From Streptomyces sp. V4I2 (GTDB taxonomy: Bacteria; Actinomycetota; Actinomycetes; Streptomycetales; Streptomycetaceae): a stretch of DNA of 64,000 bases. The stretch covers positions 6,510,001 to 6,574,000 of the forward strand of contig NZ_JAUSZM010000003.1 in assembly GCF_030817655.1 (NCBI RefSeq), written 5' to 3'. The notes beneath the pieces are model-generated. The model was given only the letters and a program-made list of their open reading frames with translations. It was not told the DNA's origin and made no database searches. Below are positions 44,694 through 53,954 of the stretch, in pieces; positions within the stretch are counted from its first letter, which is position 1; each line of letters begins with the position of its first letter. A program made the position numbers and the translations under genes.

Positions 44694-47600
44694 ATGACGG
44701 CCACAGCACGCAGGCGGGGCAGATACATACGGGCGAGAATCGCCCTGGTGGTGGCCGCGGTGATGGTCGCCACCACGGTGGAGGCGACCGTCACCCAGGC
44801 CGCGGAGCCGTCGGGCAGCCTCCCGAAGGTGCCGGCCTCCGAGAAGCCGGTGTCCGGGCACGGCGTGAAGATGCTGCCCCGCAAGGGCGACGGCGAGCCG
44901 AGGGTTCCCGAGCAGGCGCCCAAGAAGGCCTGGCCGGGCGCTGGTTCGGCGACCGTGACCGTGCCCGCCGCGGCGAAGGCCGATGCGAAGTCCGGTGCGA
45001 AGGCCGGGGCCAAGTCCGCCCCGGTGCGCGCGGGTGACCTGCCGGTCTCCCTCACCGCGGCGCCGCAGCAGAACAAGGCCGCCTCGACTCCGCTGACCGG
45101 CAAGGCCGTCGTACAGGTCCTCGACCAGCGGACCGCCGAGCGCGCGGGCGTCGACGGCATGCTCTTCTCCGTCCGGCGCCAGGCGGGAGCCACCGGCGAC
45201 CGGGTCGGCGTCAGCGTGGACTACTCCCAGTTCGCCCAGGCGTACGGCGGCGCCTACGCGTCCCGTCTGAAACTGGTCCGCCTGCCGGCCTGCGCGGCCA
45301 CCGACCCCGGCGCCGCGAAGTGCTCCACCCCGGTCCCGGTCGCGACGGACAACGACCCCAAGGCGCAGACCCTCACCGCGTCCTCCCTCGCGCTTCCCGC
45401 GACCGACAGCGCCCCCATGGTCCTGGCGGCCACCGCCGCCGCCTCCAGCGACCACGGCGACTACAAGGCCACCCAGCTGTCCGCGTCCTCGACGTGGAAC
45501 ACCAACCTGAACACGGGCGACTTCAGCTGGTCGTACGGCATGCCCGTGCCCGACGTGCCCGGCTCCTTCACCCCGCAGCTGGGCCTGGCCTACTCGTCCG
45601 GCGGCGTCGACGGCCGCACCGCGAACAGCAACAACCAGGCATCCTGGACCGGTGACGGCTTCGACCTGTGGCCCGGCTTCATCGAGCGCAGCTACAAGCC
45701 GTGCGCCGACGAAGGCGTGAAGAACTCCGCCGGCATCAAGGTGGGCGACCTGTGCTGGGCGTACGACAACGCGACGCTGTCGTTCAACGGGCACTCCGGG
45801 GAACTGATCTCCACCGGCACGAACAGCTTCCGGATCAAGGGCGACGACGGCACCAAGGTCGACCGCATCTACGGCTCCGACACCAACGTCCGTGCCAACG
45901 GCGCCCGTAACGACGAGTACTGGCGCGTCACCACCACCGACGGCACCCGCTACTACTTCGGCTACAACCGCCTCCCGGGCTGGGCCTCCGGCAACGCGGA
46001 GACCAACTCGGCCTGGACCGCGCCGGTCTTCGGCAACAACAGCGGCGAGCCGTGCAACGCGTCCGCGTTCGCCGACTCGTGGTGCCAGCAGGGCTGGCGC
46101 TGGAACCTCGACTACGCGGTCGACGTGCGCGGCAACTCCATCGCGTACTACTACGACAAGGAAACCAACTACTACGGCCGCAACCTCAAGCCGGAGGACG
46201 AGACTCCGTACGTCCGCGGCGGCTCCCTGAACCACATCGACTACGGCCTGCGCAACTCCACCGCCTACTCGGCCAAGGCGCTGGGCCGGGTGGACTTCAC
46301 CTCCGCCGAGCGGTGTCTGCCCGAGACGGGCGTGACCTGCGCGGCCTCCACGATCGACGACAAGTCCTTCTACTGGTACGACACTCCCTGGGACCTGAAC
46401 TGCAAGTCCGGTACGGACTGCACCAGTTCGCCCTCGCCGTCGTTCTGGACCCGCAAGCGGCTGACCGGCGTCACCGCGAGTACCCTGAAGGCGGATGGTA
46501 CCTACGCGCCGGTCGACACCTGGAAGATGGACCACCGCTGGGGCCAGGCCGACATCGCCTACCAGCTGCTGCTCACCTCCGTCGAGCACACCGGCAGGGC
46601 CGTCACCCCCGAGATCACCCTGCCGAAGGTCACCTTCGGCTACGACCAGCGCTCCAACCGCCTCGACATCGCCGGCGACGACACGGCTCCCTTCATCAAG
46701 GAACGCCTGGCGACGATCGCCGACGAGTCCGGCGGACAGACCGACGTCACCTACTCCACGGCCGTCTGCGACGCGTCGAACCCGCCGACCCCCGAGACGA
46801 ACACCACGCGCTGCTTCCCGGTGTTCTTCACGAAGGAGGGCGACGAGAACCCGACCCGGCAGTGGTTCAACAAGTACGTCGTCGACGCGGTCACCCAGTC
46901 CGACCGCACCAAGTCCTCCCCGGACATGGTCACCCGCTACAGCTATCTCGACGGGGCGGCCTGGCACTACGACGACGATGACGGCCTGACCAAGGAGAAG
47001 CACAAGACCTGGTCCGCCTGGCGCGGCTACGCCCACGTCCGCGTGCAGACCGGCGGCCAGGACCCGGTCGGCATGAAGTCGCAGACCGACCACTACTTCC
47101 TGCGCGGCATGGACGGCGACCGGGCCGGCCCGTCCGGCGGCACCAAGTCGGTGACCGTCTCCGACGACAACGGCGGCACCATCACCGACCACGCCTCCGC
47201 GGCCGGCTTCAAGTACAAGACGGCGAGCTACAGCGGTCCCGGCGGCAAGGTCCTGGAAAAGACCGTCAACACGCCCTGGCACCACCAGACCGCGTCGCGC
47301 GTCCGCTCCTGGGGCACCACCACCGCCAACCTGACCGGCACCGCCGCCACCCGCACCTGGACTTCCCTGGACGACGGGGCGGGCAGCAAGTGGCGTACGA
47401 CGTACAAGACCAACACCTTCGAGACCACCATCGGCCGGGTCACCCAGACCGACGACTTCGGCGACGAGACCACCTCGCAGGACAACCAGTGCACCCGCAC
47501 GACCTACGTCGACAACACCACCGACTGGATCCTCGACGCCCCGTCCCGCGCGGAGACGGTCGCGGTCAAGTGCGCCGACACCCCCGACCGCACCAAGGCC

Positions 47601-50168
47601 GTCATCTCGGACGTCCGCACCGCCTACGACGGCCAGGGCTACGGCACGGCGCCCACCAAGGGTGACGCCACCCGCACGGCGACCCTCACCAAGCACGACG
47701 GCACGACCGCCACCTACCTGGAGTCCGAGTCCACGTACGACACCTACGGGCGGCAGCTGACCGACAAGGACATCTCGGCCACCGTCACGGCCACCCAGAC
47801 CACGGCACCGGCCCGCACCGCGCGCACGGACGGCCGTACCACCACCACCGTCTACTCGCCCGCCACCGGCTTCCCGAACACGTCGACGGTCACCACCCCG
47901 CCTGCCACCGCGGGCACGGCGTCCACCGCGCAGATCACCACGACCACCTACGACGGTCTGCGCGGCCTGCCGACCACCGTGCTCGACACCAACAACAAGC
48001 GCACCGACACCACGTTCGACGCCCTGGGCCGCAACCAGAAGATCTGGCTGCCCAACCGCTCCAAGGCCAACGACGACACCCCGAACTACCAGTTCACGTA
48101 CACCATGGACGGCAGCGGCCCGGTCGCGGTCGGCACTCGGACCCTGAGGAAGGACGGCACCCAGCAGACGACGTACCAGCTCCTCGACGGCTTCCTGCGC
48201 GAGCGCCAGACCCAGGCCCCCGGACCGTCCGGCGGTCGCCTGGTCGCGGACATCTTCTACGACGAACGCGGTCTCGTCGCCAAGCAGTTCGCGCCCTACT
48301 TCAACACCGCCGCACCCTCCGCGGGCCTGCTCCAGCTGGACAACGCGCTCTCCGTGGAGACCCAGACCTGGAACACCTTCGACGGCCTGGGCCGCGTCAC
48401 CAAGTCCCAGCAGATCGCCGGCAACGGCGACCACGGCACGGTCCTGGGGACGACGACGACCGACTACGGCGGCGACCGGGTCTCGGTGACCCCGCCGAAG
48501 GGCGCCACTGCCACCACGAGCGTCACGGACGCCCGTGGCAACGTCACCGACCTGCTGCAGTACCAGGCCGCCACCCCGACGGGCGCGTACGACCAGACCC
48601 ACTACGACTACACGCCCACCGGAAAGCTGTCCAAGCTCACGGACCCCTCGGGCAACAGCTGGAGCTACACCTACGACCAGCGCGGCAACCAGACGCTGGC
48701 CACGGACCCGGACAAGGGCGACACCAAGTCCGTGTACGACGACCGCAGCCAGCTGGTCTCCACCACCGACCACCGTGGCCGGAAGATCACCCACGTCTAC
48801 GACGGTCTCGGCCGCGAGCTCGAGACCCACGACGGGGAGGCCACCGGGCCGCTGCTGACCCAGCAGGTGTGGGACCCCACCGGATTCGAGGGGCAGCTCG
48901 CCACCTCCACCCGCTTCGTCGGCGGTGCCGGCGGGCTCGCGTACAAGACCACGTACAGCATGTACGACAACCTGTACCGGCCCCAGCGCACCGCGGTCGC
49001 CATCCCCTCCGTGACGGGGGAGGAGGCCCTGGCGGGCACCTACCTGTCGAGCACCGCCTACAACCTCGACGGCACCGTCCAGTCCAAGAGCTACCCGGCG
49101 GCCGGCTCCCTGGCCTCCGAGATCCTCACCCCGACCTACGACGAGATCCAGCGTCCCAAGACCCTGGGTGCGGCCGGTGGAGTCACTTACGTCACCGACA
49201 CCACCTACAGCTACACGGGCAAGCCGCTCCAGTTCACCTACCAGGCGGTCGGCGCGAAGAAGACGCAGGTCACCAACGACTACCAGTGGGGCACCCAGCG
49301 GCTGTCCAACAGCCGTCTCGACCGGGAGGACGTGGCCGGCACCGACCGGTCCGCGACCTACGCCTACGACGAGGCCGGCAACGTCACCTCCATCTCGGAC
49401 GTGTCCCGCTCGGGCACCGACACCCAGTGCTTCCAGTACGACCACCTGACCCGCCTCACGGAGGCGTGGACCCAGGGCACGACGAGTTGCTCCGCCACCC
49501 CGAGCGCCTCGGTGCTCGGCGGCCCGGCCGCGTACTGGCACTCGTACACCTACGACAAGAGCGGCAACCGCACCGGCGAGACCCGGCACGACACGGCCGG
49601 CGACACCACCAAGGACGTCAAGCGCACCTACCGCTACCCGGCGGCCGGCGGCACCCGCCCGCACGCGGTCACCGGCATCGACACCACCGGCCCCACGGGC
49701 ACGGCGACCGACAGCTTCACCTACACGGCCACCGGTGACACCGAGACCCGCACCATCGGCGGCAACAAGCAGACTCTCGAATGGGACGCCGAGGGCCACC
49801 TCGCCAAGGTCACCGAACCGGCCGCCGGCGGTGGCACGAAGACGACGTCGTACGTGTACGACGCCGAGGGCGAGCGCCTGATCCGCCGTACGGACGCGGA
49901 GACCACCGTCTACCTCGGCGCCACCGAGCTCACCCTCACCAAGGGCGCCACCGCCGACAAGGCCACCCGCTACTACGACCTCGGCGGCGGCAACCAGGCC
50001 ATCCGCACCGACGACAACAAGCTCGCCTTCCTCATCGGCGACCACCACGCCACCTCCGAGATCGCCGTCAACGCCACCGACTTGACGATGCAGCAGCGCC
50101 GCTCCACCCCCTTCGGCGGCACCCGTGGCAGCCCGCCGACCGGCTGGCCCGGTGAGAGGGCTTCGTAG
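44694..50168 (+). CDS. Secreted RHS-repeat protein, main shell (frame breaks before the C-terminal toxin)
   Basis: The product is 1,824 residues to the stop. A basic N-terminus and signal peptide (IALVVAAVMVATTVEATVTQAAE) are followed by a SpvB-like region (FTPQLGLAYSSGGVDGRTAN) and dozens of YD/RHS repeats (YDALGR-type such as FDALGRNQKIW, YTYDQRGNQT, YDGLGRELETHD, YAYDEAGNVTSI). These build the large cage of RHS toxins. At the end, RRSTPFGGTRG, the start of the RHS core signature, reads into WPGERAS and a stop. The neighbouring frame continues with GFVGGTQDTTTGLTHLGARE. One lost A in GAGAAGGGC (now GAGAGGGC near 50154-50160) restores a single frame through 51523. The gene is disrupted or mis-sequenced there. 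Confidence 0.9.
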   Translation: MTATARRRGRYIRARIALVVAAVMVATTVEATVTQAAEPSGSLPKVPASEKPVSGHGVKMLPRKGDGEPRVPEQAPKKAWPGAGSATVTVPAAAKADAKSGAKAGAKSAPVRAGDLPVSLTAAPQQNKAASTPLTGKAVVQVLDQRTAERAGVDGMLFSVRRQAGATGDRVGVSVDYSQFAQAYGGAYASRLKLVRLPACAATDPGAAKCSTPVPVATDNDPKAQTLTASSLALPATDSAPMVLAATAAASSDHGDYKATQLSASSTWNTNLNTGDFSWSYGMPVPDVPGSFTPQLGLAYSSGGVDGRTANSNNQASWTGDGFDLWPGFIERSYKPCADEGVKNSAGIKVGDLCWAYDNATLSFNGHSGELISTGTNSFRIKGDDGTKVDRIYGSDTNVRANGARNDEYWRVTTTDGTRYYFGYNRLPGWASGNAETNSAWTAPVFGNNSGEPCNASAFADSWCQQGWRWNLDYAVDVRGNSIAYYYDKETNYYGRNLKPEDETPYVRGGSLNHIDYGLRNSTAYSAKALGRVDFTSAERCLPETGVTCAASTIDDKSFYWYDTPWDLNCKSGTDCTSSPSPSFWTRKRLTGVTASTLKADGTYAPVDTWKMDHRWGQADIAYQLLLTSVEHTGRAVTPEITLPKVTFGYDQRSNRLDIAGDDTAPFIKERLATIADESGGQTDVTYSTAVCDASNPPTPETNTTRCFPVFFTKEGDENPTRQWFNKYVVDAVTQSDRTKSSPDMVTRYSYLDGAAWHYDDDDGLTKEKHKTWSAWRGYAHVRVQTGGQDPVGMKSQTDHYFLRGMDGDRAGPSGGTKSVTVSDDNGGTITDHASAAGFKYKTASYSGPGGKVLEKTVNTPWHHQTASRVRSWGTTTANLTGTAATRTWTSLDDGAGSKWRTTYKTNTFETTIGRVTQTDDFGDETTSQDNQCTRTTYVDNTTDWILDAPSRAETVAVKCADTPDRTKAVISDVRTAYDGQGYGTAPTKGDATRTATLTKHDGTTATYLESESTYDTYGRQLTDKDISATVTATQTTAPARTARTDGRTTTTVYSPATGFPNTSTVTTPPATAGTASTAQITTTTYDGLRGLPTTVLDTNNKRTDTTFDALGRNQKIWLPNRSKANDDTPNYQFTYTMDGSGPVAVGTRTLRKDGTQQTTYQLLDGFLRERQTQAPGPSGGRLVADIFYDERGLVAKQFAPYFNTAAPSAGLLQLDNALSVETQTWNTFDGLGRVTKSQQIAGNGDHGTVLGTTTTDYGGDRVSVTPPKGATATTSVTDARGNVTDLLQYQAATPTGAYDQTHYDYTPTGKLSKLTDPSGNSWSYTYDQRGNQTLATDPDKGDTKSVYDDRSQLVSTTDHRGRKITHVYDGLGRELETHDGEATGPLLTQQVWDPTGFEGQLATSTRFVGGAGGLAYKTTYSMYDNLYRPQRTAVAIPSVTGEEALAGTYLSSTAYNLDGTVQSKSYPAAGSLASEILTPTYDEIQRPKTLGAAGGVTYVTDTTYSYTGKPLQFTYQAVGAKKTQVTNDYQWGTQRLSNSRLDREDVAGTDRSATYAYDEAGNVTSISDVSRSGTDTQCFQYDHLTRLTEAWTQGTTSCSATPSASVLGGPAAYWHSYTYDKSGNRTGETRHDTAGDTTKDVKRTYRYPAAGGTRPHAVTGIDTTGPTGTATDSFTYTATGDTETRTIGGNKQTLEWDAEGHLAKVTEPAAGGGTKTTSYVYDAEGERLIRRTDAETTVYLGATELTLTKGATADKATRYYDLGGGNQAIRTDDNKLAFLIGDHHATSEIAVNATDLTMQQRRSTPFGGTRGSPPTGWPGERAS

Positions 50169-51523
50169 GCGGCACCCAGGACACGACGACCGGCCTGACC
50201 CACCTCGGGGCGCGGGAGTACGACCCGGCGGCGGGCCGCTTCCTGTCCGTCGACCCGCTCCTGAACACGAACGACCCGCAGTCCCTCAACGGCTACGCCT
50301 ACAGCAACAACAACCCGGTCACCCTGAGCGACCCCGCCGGAACCGAGATCGGCTCCCGGCCCAACTCCTGTCAGTACTCCCTGGACAACTGCTCCAAGGA
50401 GGTCCAGGAGTCGGTCGGCTACAACCCGGTCACCAAGCAGGCGACCGCCAGCCAGCAGACCGTCAACGTCGGCAAGGCGCGCGCGATCAAGCAGACGCCC
50501 GTCATCGAGGTCGTCAAGAAGGTCGGCTGGGAGCTGTTCAAGGACTACATCGGTTGGAACGACGCGAAGGGCTGCATGGGCGGCAGCATCTCGTCCTGCG
50601 CCAACCTGCTCATCGGGGCCATCCCGTTCACCGCGATGTTCAAGAAGGGCGCCCAGTTCATCAAGGGCGCGTGGAAGATCGCCAGGGCGGTGAAGAAGTG
50701 GCGCAAGGAGCAGAAGTGGGCCGACGACATCCTCGAATCGGCGGCGTCCTGCGAGGTCAAGCACAGCTTCCTGCCGGGCACGAAGGTCCTGCTGGCCGAC
50801 GGCACGACCAAGAACATCGAGGACGTGAAAACGGGTGACGTTGTCCTCGTCACCGACCCCGAGACGGGCAGGACGGTCAAGCGCAAGATCGTCCGCACCA
50901 TCAGCACGGAGGACGACAAGCACTTCACCACCCTCACGGTCGCGGCCAAGAACGGCCCGTCCACCCTCACGGCCACGGACCACCACCCCTTCTGGGTCCC
51001 GGACCTGAAGAAGTGGGTCAACGCCGGCGACCTGAAGCCCGGCCAGTACCTGCGCACCAGCGCTGGCACGCACGTCCAGATCACGGCGGTCGCGCACTAC
51101 ACGAAGCGGCAGCGGACGCATGACCTCACGGTCGACGAGGTTCATACGTACTATGTGCTGGCGGGGGCCACGCCACTGCTTGTACACAATTGCAGTCCGA
51201 GCAGCGACGACCTTTACAACAGCGCCCTGAAGCCCTTCCGGAAACCGGGAGGCGATCATGAGGCTTCCCGTTCCTATCAGAAGCATACGAAGGCGACGGG
51301 CCGCGACGATTCAACGCTCCTTCCGCTGAACTCCGGTAAAGACCGCAAGGATATGTCCGAATATCTGGTGGAGGATATTCTCACCAATCCGAAGTCGGCC
51401 AGGAGGGACTATACGCACTCGGACCATGGCGATGTCATCGAGATTTCGTTGCCCGATGTGGGCGCGCGATGGAGTAGCGGTGGGGACTTCATCGGGTTCA
51501 TTGATCATCCGAGTTACAGATAG
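50159..51523 (+). CDS. RHS core end, HINT protease and C-terminal toxin domain (continues the RHS protein after the frameshift)
   Basis: Open from 50159, about 454 residues. First comes the RHS core signature (LGAREYDPAAGRFLSVDP, NGYAYSNNNPVTLSDPAG), then a Lys-rich linker. A pretoxin HINT domain runs from Cys (codon 50750) through SFLPGTKVLLADGT, TGDVVLVTDPETG and TATDHHPFWVPD to VHNC (51182-51193). HINT normally self-cleaves to free the toxin. About 109 residues follow (DHEASRSYQKHTKATGR, VEDILTNPKSARRDY, GARWSSGGDFIGFID). That layout resembles RHS-associated nuclease toxins, possibly of the BECR RNase class; this is inference. The toxin DNA is markedly less G/C-rich. There is no independent good start, so it depends on frameshift correction or re-initiation. 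Confidence 0.82.
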   Translation, partial: GFVGGTQDTTTGLTHLGAREYDPAAGRFLSVDPLLNTNDPQSLNGYAYSNNNPVTLSDPAGTEIGSRPNSCQYSLDNCSKEVQESVGYNPVTKQATASQQTVNVGKARAIKQTPVIEVVKKVGWELFKDYIGWNDAKGCMGGSISSCANLLIGAIPFTAMFKKGAQFIKGAWKIARAVKKWRKEQKWADDILESAASCEVKHSFLPGTKVLLADGTTKNIEDVKTGDVVLVTDPETGRTVKRKIVRTISTEDDKHFTTLTVAAKNGPSTLTATDHHPFWVPDLKKWVNAGDLKPGQYLRTSAGTHVQITAVAHYTKRQRTHDLTVDEVHTYYVLAGATPLLVHNCSPSSDDLYNSALKPFRKPGGDHEASRSYQKHTKATGRDDSTLLPLNSGKDRKDMSEYLVEDILTNPKSARRDYTHSDHGDVIEISLPDVGARWSSGGDFIGFIDHPSYR

Positions 51524-51550
51524 CGGGACTGCTTCGAGGAGGTGTTTGAC

Positions 51551-52006
51551 GTGGACAAGGAATCGGCACTCCTTCAGCGACTCGGCCAGGAAGGGGGTGT
51601 AGTCGAAATTTGTGTGAAATCGACTACGCTCCGAGATTGGCAGGCGGCAGTTGACGGGTTGCTCGCATCCGGCTACCCCATGAAGTTTTCGGTTCATGGA
51701 AAACCGGCCGCACTCAATCTCGGCGCAGACACTTTCGGTAAGAGCTTCGACAGTGTCTACTCGCTCGAGGTTGCCGTAGGCGCGCAGGTGTGGACGACGG
51801 ATTTCGTGGGGGTGGACCTGATTGATTTTCAGTGCAGCCCGCACCTCATCTCGGACCCAACTGAGATTCAGCACCTGTCGGAGTTCATGCGAAACATTGC
51901 TGCATCGGTTCGAAAGTTGGTCGAGTTCATACCGGAGACCGTTCATCCGGATCATGTGAAACCCTACGCGCAGGTGGATGTGCAAGGAGTGTTCACGCTC
52001 CGGTAG
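51551..52006 (+). CDS. Candidate immunity protein for the RHS toxin
   Basis: The product is 151 residues, cytosolic, with no recognised family. The GTG at 51551 follows GAGGAGG with 8 bases of spacing and starts VDKESALLQRLGQEG; a GTG at 51542 lies inside that ribosome-binding site and is rejected. It begins 28 bases after the toxin stop in the same direction, is small and acidic, and shares the low-G/C composition of the toxin tip (51601-51660 has 31 G/C of 60 by hand count). This is the standard place and look for a cognate immunity gene in polymorphic toxin loci. Features include VGVDLIDFQCSPHLISD and LVEFIPETVHPDHVKPY. Function is inferred only from context. Confidence 0.7.
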   Translation: MDKESALLQRLGQEGGVVEICVKSTTLRDWQAAVDGLLASGYPMKFSVHGKPAALNLGADTFGKSFDSVYSLEVAVGAQVWTTDFVGVDLIDFQCSPHLISDPTEIQHLSEFMRNIAASVRKLVEFIPETVHPDHVKPYAQVDVQGVFTLR

Positions 52007-52092
52007 CGGTGTGTGCTCCACCAAAGCCCACCGCGTCCGCCCACCCCTGACCCACGTCGACAAGCGGCCACCCCGCAAGGTACTCATGGGGC

Positions 52093-53817
52093 ATGAGCAA
52101 CGACGGTGACTCCGGAGGCGGCAAGGGCCGGATAGTCGGGGGGCGTTACCGGCTGGTCGAGCGGATCGGATCCGGTGGGATGGGCACCGTGTGGCGGGCC
52201 GTCGACGAGCTGGTCGGGCGGGAGGTCGCCGTCAAGCAGCCGCGGCTGCCCGGGGATCCCGAGGACGAGAGTCATCAGAGGGCGGCCCACCGGCTCTACC
52301 GCGAGGCCCGCGCCGCCGCCCGGGTCGACCATCCCTCCGCCGTCACCATTCATGACGTCGTCGCGGAGGAAGAGGACGGACTCCCGTGGATTGTCATGGA
52401 GTTGGTCCGCGGCGAGTCCCTCCACGAAGTGCTCCAGCGCGGGCCGCTCGAACCTGCCGAGTCCGCCCGCATCGGCCTCGCCGTCCTCGGCGCCCTGCGC
52501 GCCGCGCACTCCGTCGGCATCGTGCACCGGGACGTCAAGCCCGCGAACGTCCTGCTCGGCCCGCACCACCGGGTCGTCCTCACGGACTTCGGCATCGCCC
52601 ACATCCAGGGCGAGGAATCCCTCACCGTCAGCGGCGAGTTCGTCGGCTCGCTGGAGTTCATCGCACCCGAGCGGATGTCCGGCCGGGGTGGCCCCGCCGG
52701 CCCCGCCTCCGACCTGTGGTCGCTGGGCGTACTGCTGTACGCCGCCGTGGAGGGCTGGTCCCCCTTCCGCCGTACGACCCTGGAGTCCACCCTCGCCGCG
52801 ATCCTCGCCGCCGACACGCCTGAGCCCAAGCAGGCCGGTCCGCTCGGTCCGCTCATCGTGCGGCTGCTGGACAGGGAGCCCGAGCGGCGCCCGGGCGCGG
52901 CGGAGGTCGCCGTGGCGCTGGAGGCGGTGGCGGAGGGGTGGCCGGTGCCGGGTCCCTCCGGGGTGGGGGAGCAGGACGCGTCGGGGCTCAGGGAGCTGGC
53001 GGAGGACACCGGGACGATGGGGCTGGGGATGGCCGTACGGCCGCCCGACCCGACGCCCGAACCACCGGCACCCGAAACCCCCGCATCCGTATCCGCTCTC
53101 ACAACTCCCGCACCCGCACCGGAAACCACCGCTGCCCCGAAGCCGGCCTCGAAGTCCAAGCGCCGCTTCCTCCGCCGCCCGGCCCCCGCCGCCCTGCTCG
53201 CCGCCCTCCTCGTCGGCGGCATATGGCTGGGAACGTCCACCTACTTCACGGAGACCGAGAGCGGCTCAGCCGCTGAACTGACCCCCCGCCACAGCCCAAG
53301 CACTCCAATCTCCACCCCCACCCCCACTCCCACTCCCACCGCCTCCTGGACAACCCACCGCGAGCCGGCCATGAACGCCACCCTCGCCCTCCCCGCCGCC
53401 TACGAGGAGACCGCCCGCGAAGGCGGCGCCGAGGACCCTTCCCGCTTCGTCGTCTACGACCTCGACGACACCATCCAGCTCCGCCTCACCCAGTGGGACA
53501 AGGCCCCCCGCTCCCCGATGGCCCAGGCGCAGGCGGCACAGGACACCTGGGGCAGCCGCAACGGGGACGCGAGCACGCAGAAGACCCGCACCAGCTTCCA
53601 CGGCTACGAGGCGGCGCTCGCGGACACCACGTACGACCGGGACGGTCGCCCCACCCGGGTCATGCAGCTGATGATCCGCACCCCCGACAGCCGGATGTAC
53701 GAGCTGCGCGTGGACATGCCCAAGGGAACGGCGGACGAGAAGAAGGGCACGGCGGTGTTCAAGTCGGCCCGTGGCCGTCTCGAGATCGGAAACGACGGAA
53801 GCGGCGGAAGCAGCTGA
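52093..53817 (+). CDS. Ser/Thr protein kinase 6, membrane-anchored
   Basis: The product is 574 residues. The kinase domain is intact (GSGGMG, VAVKQP, HRDVKPAN, TDFGIAH, APERMSG) and occupies about 18-280. A Pro/Thr/Ala linker follows (PPDPTPEPPAPETPAS), then a membrane helix near 365-385 (ALLAALLVGGIWLG), a PTPTPTPT linker and a C-terminal extracellular domain (MNATLALPAAYEETA, IQLRLTQWD). Its closest look-alike in the window is kinase 5. It lies after the RHS module, so the insertion appears to have separated it from the other five. The ATG at 52093 is used; no strong ribosome-binding site is visible. Confidence 0.9.
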   Translation: MSNDGDSGGGKGRIVGGRYRLVERIGSGGMGTVWRAVDELVGREVAVKQPRLPGDPEDESHQRAAHRLYREARAAARVDHPSAVTIHDVVAEEEDGLPWIVMELVRGESLHEVLQRGPLEPAESARIGLAVLGALRAAHSVGIVHRDVKPANVLLGPHHRVVLTDFGIAHIQGEESLTVSGEFVGSLEFIAPERMSGRGGPAGPASDLWSLGVLLYAAVEGWSPFRRTTLESTLAAILAADTPEPKQAGPLGPLIVRLLDREPERRPGAAEVAVALEAVAEGWPVPGPSGVGEQDASGLRELAEDTGTMGLGMAVRPPDPTPEPPAPETPASVSALTTPAPAPETTAAPKPASKSKRRFLRRPAPAALLAALLVGGIWLGTSTYFTETESGSAAELTPRHSPSTPISTPTPTPTPTASWTTHREPAMNATLALPAAYEETAREGGAEDPSRFVVYDLDDTIQLRLTQWDKAPRSPMAQAQAAQDTWGSRNGDASTQKTRTSFHGYEAALADTTYDRDGRPTRVMQLMIRTPDSRMYELRVDMPKGTADEKKGTAVFKSARGRLEIGNDGSGGSS

Positions 53818-53954
53818 CCTCCCGGCGGCAGCCACCGGCCAACGCCCTGATCAGCGCATTCCCTGCCAGCGGCCACTGGCACCGTGTGAGCGCTCGGTGA
53901 ATCACTATTACCGACGGGTACACAAAGCCTTCCCCACGTCATACTCTGCGGCTC

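Noticed and set aside
44649..50048. 1,799-residue antisense reading frame opposite the RHS gene
   Set aside because: Gly/Val/Arg-rich composition without domains; the plus strand is an unambiguous RHS protein. High-GC codon bias opens the opposite frame.
50150..50165. Programmed ribosomal frameshift in the RHS gene
   Set aside because: No classical slippery heptamer is visible and similar one-base losses occur in two other genes, so mutation or sequencing error is simpler.
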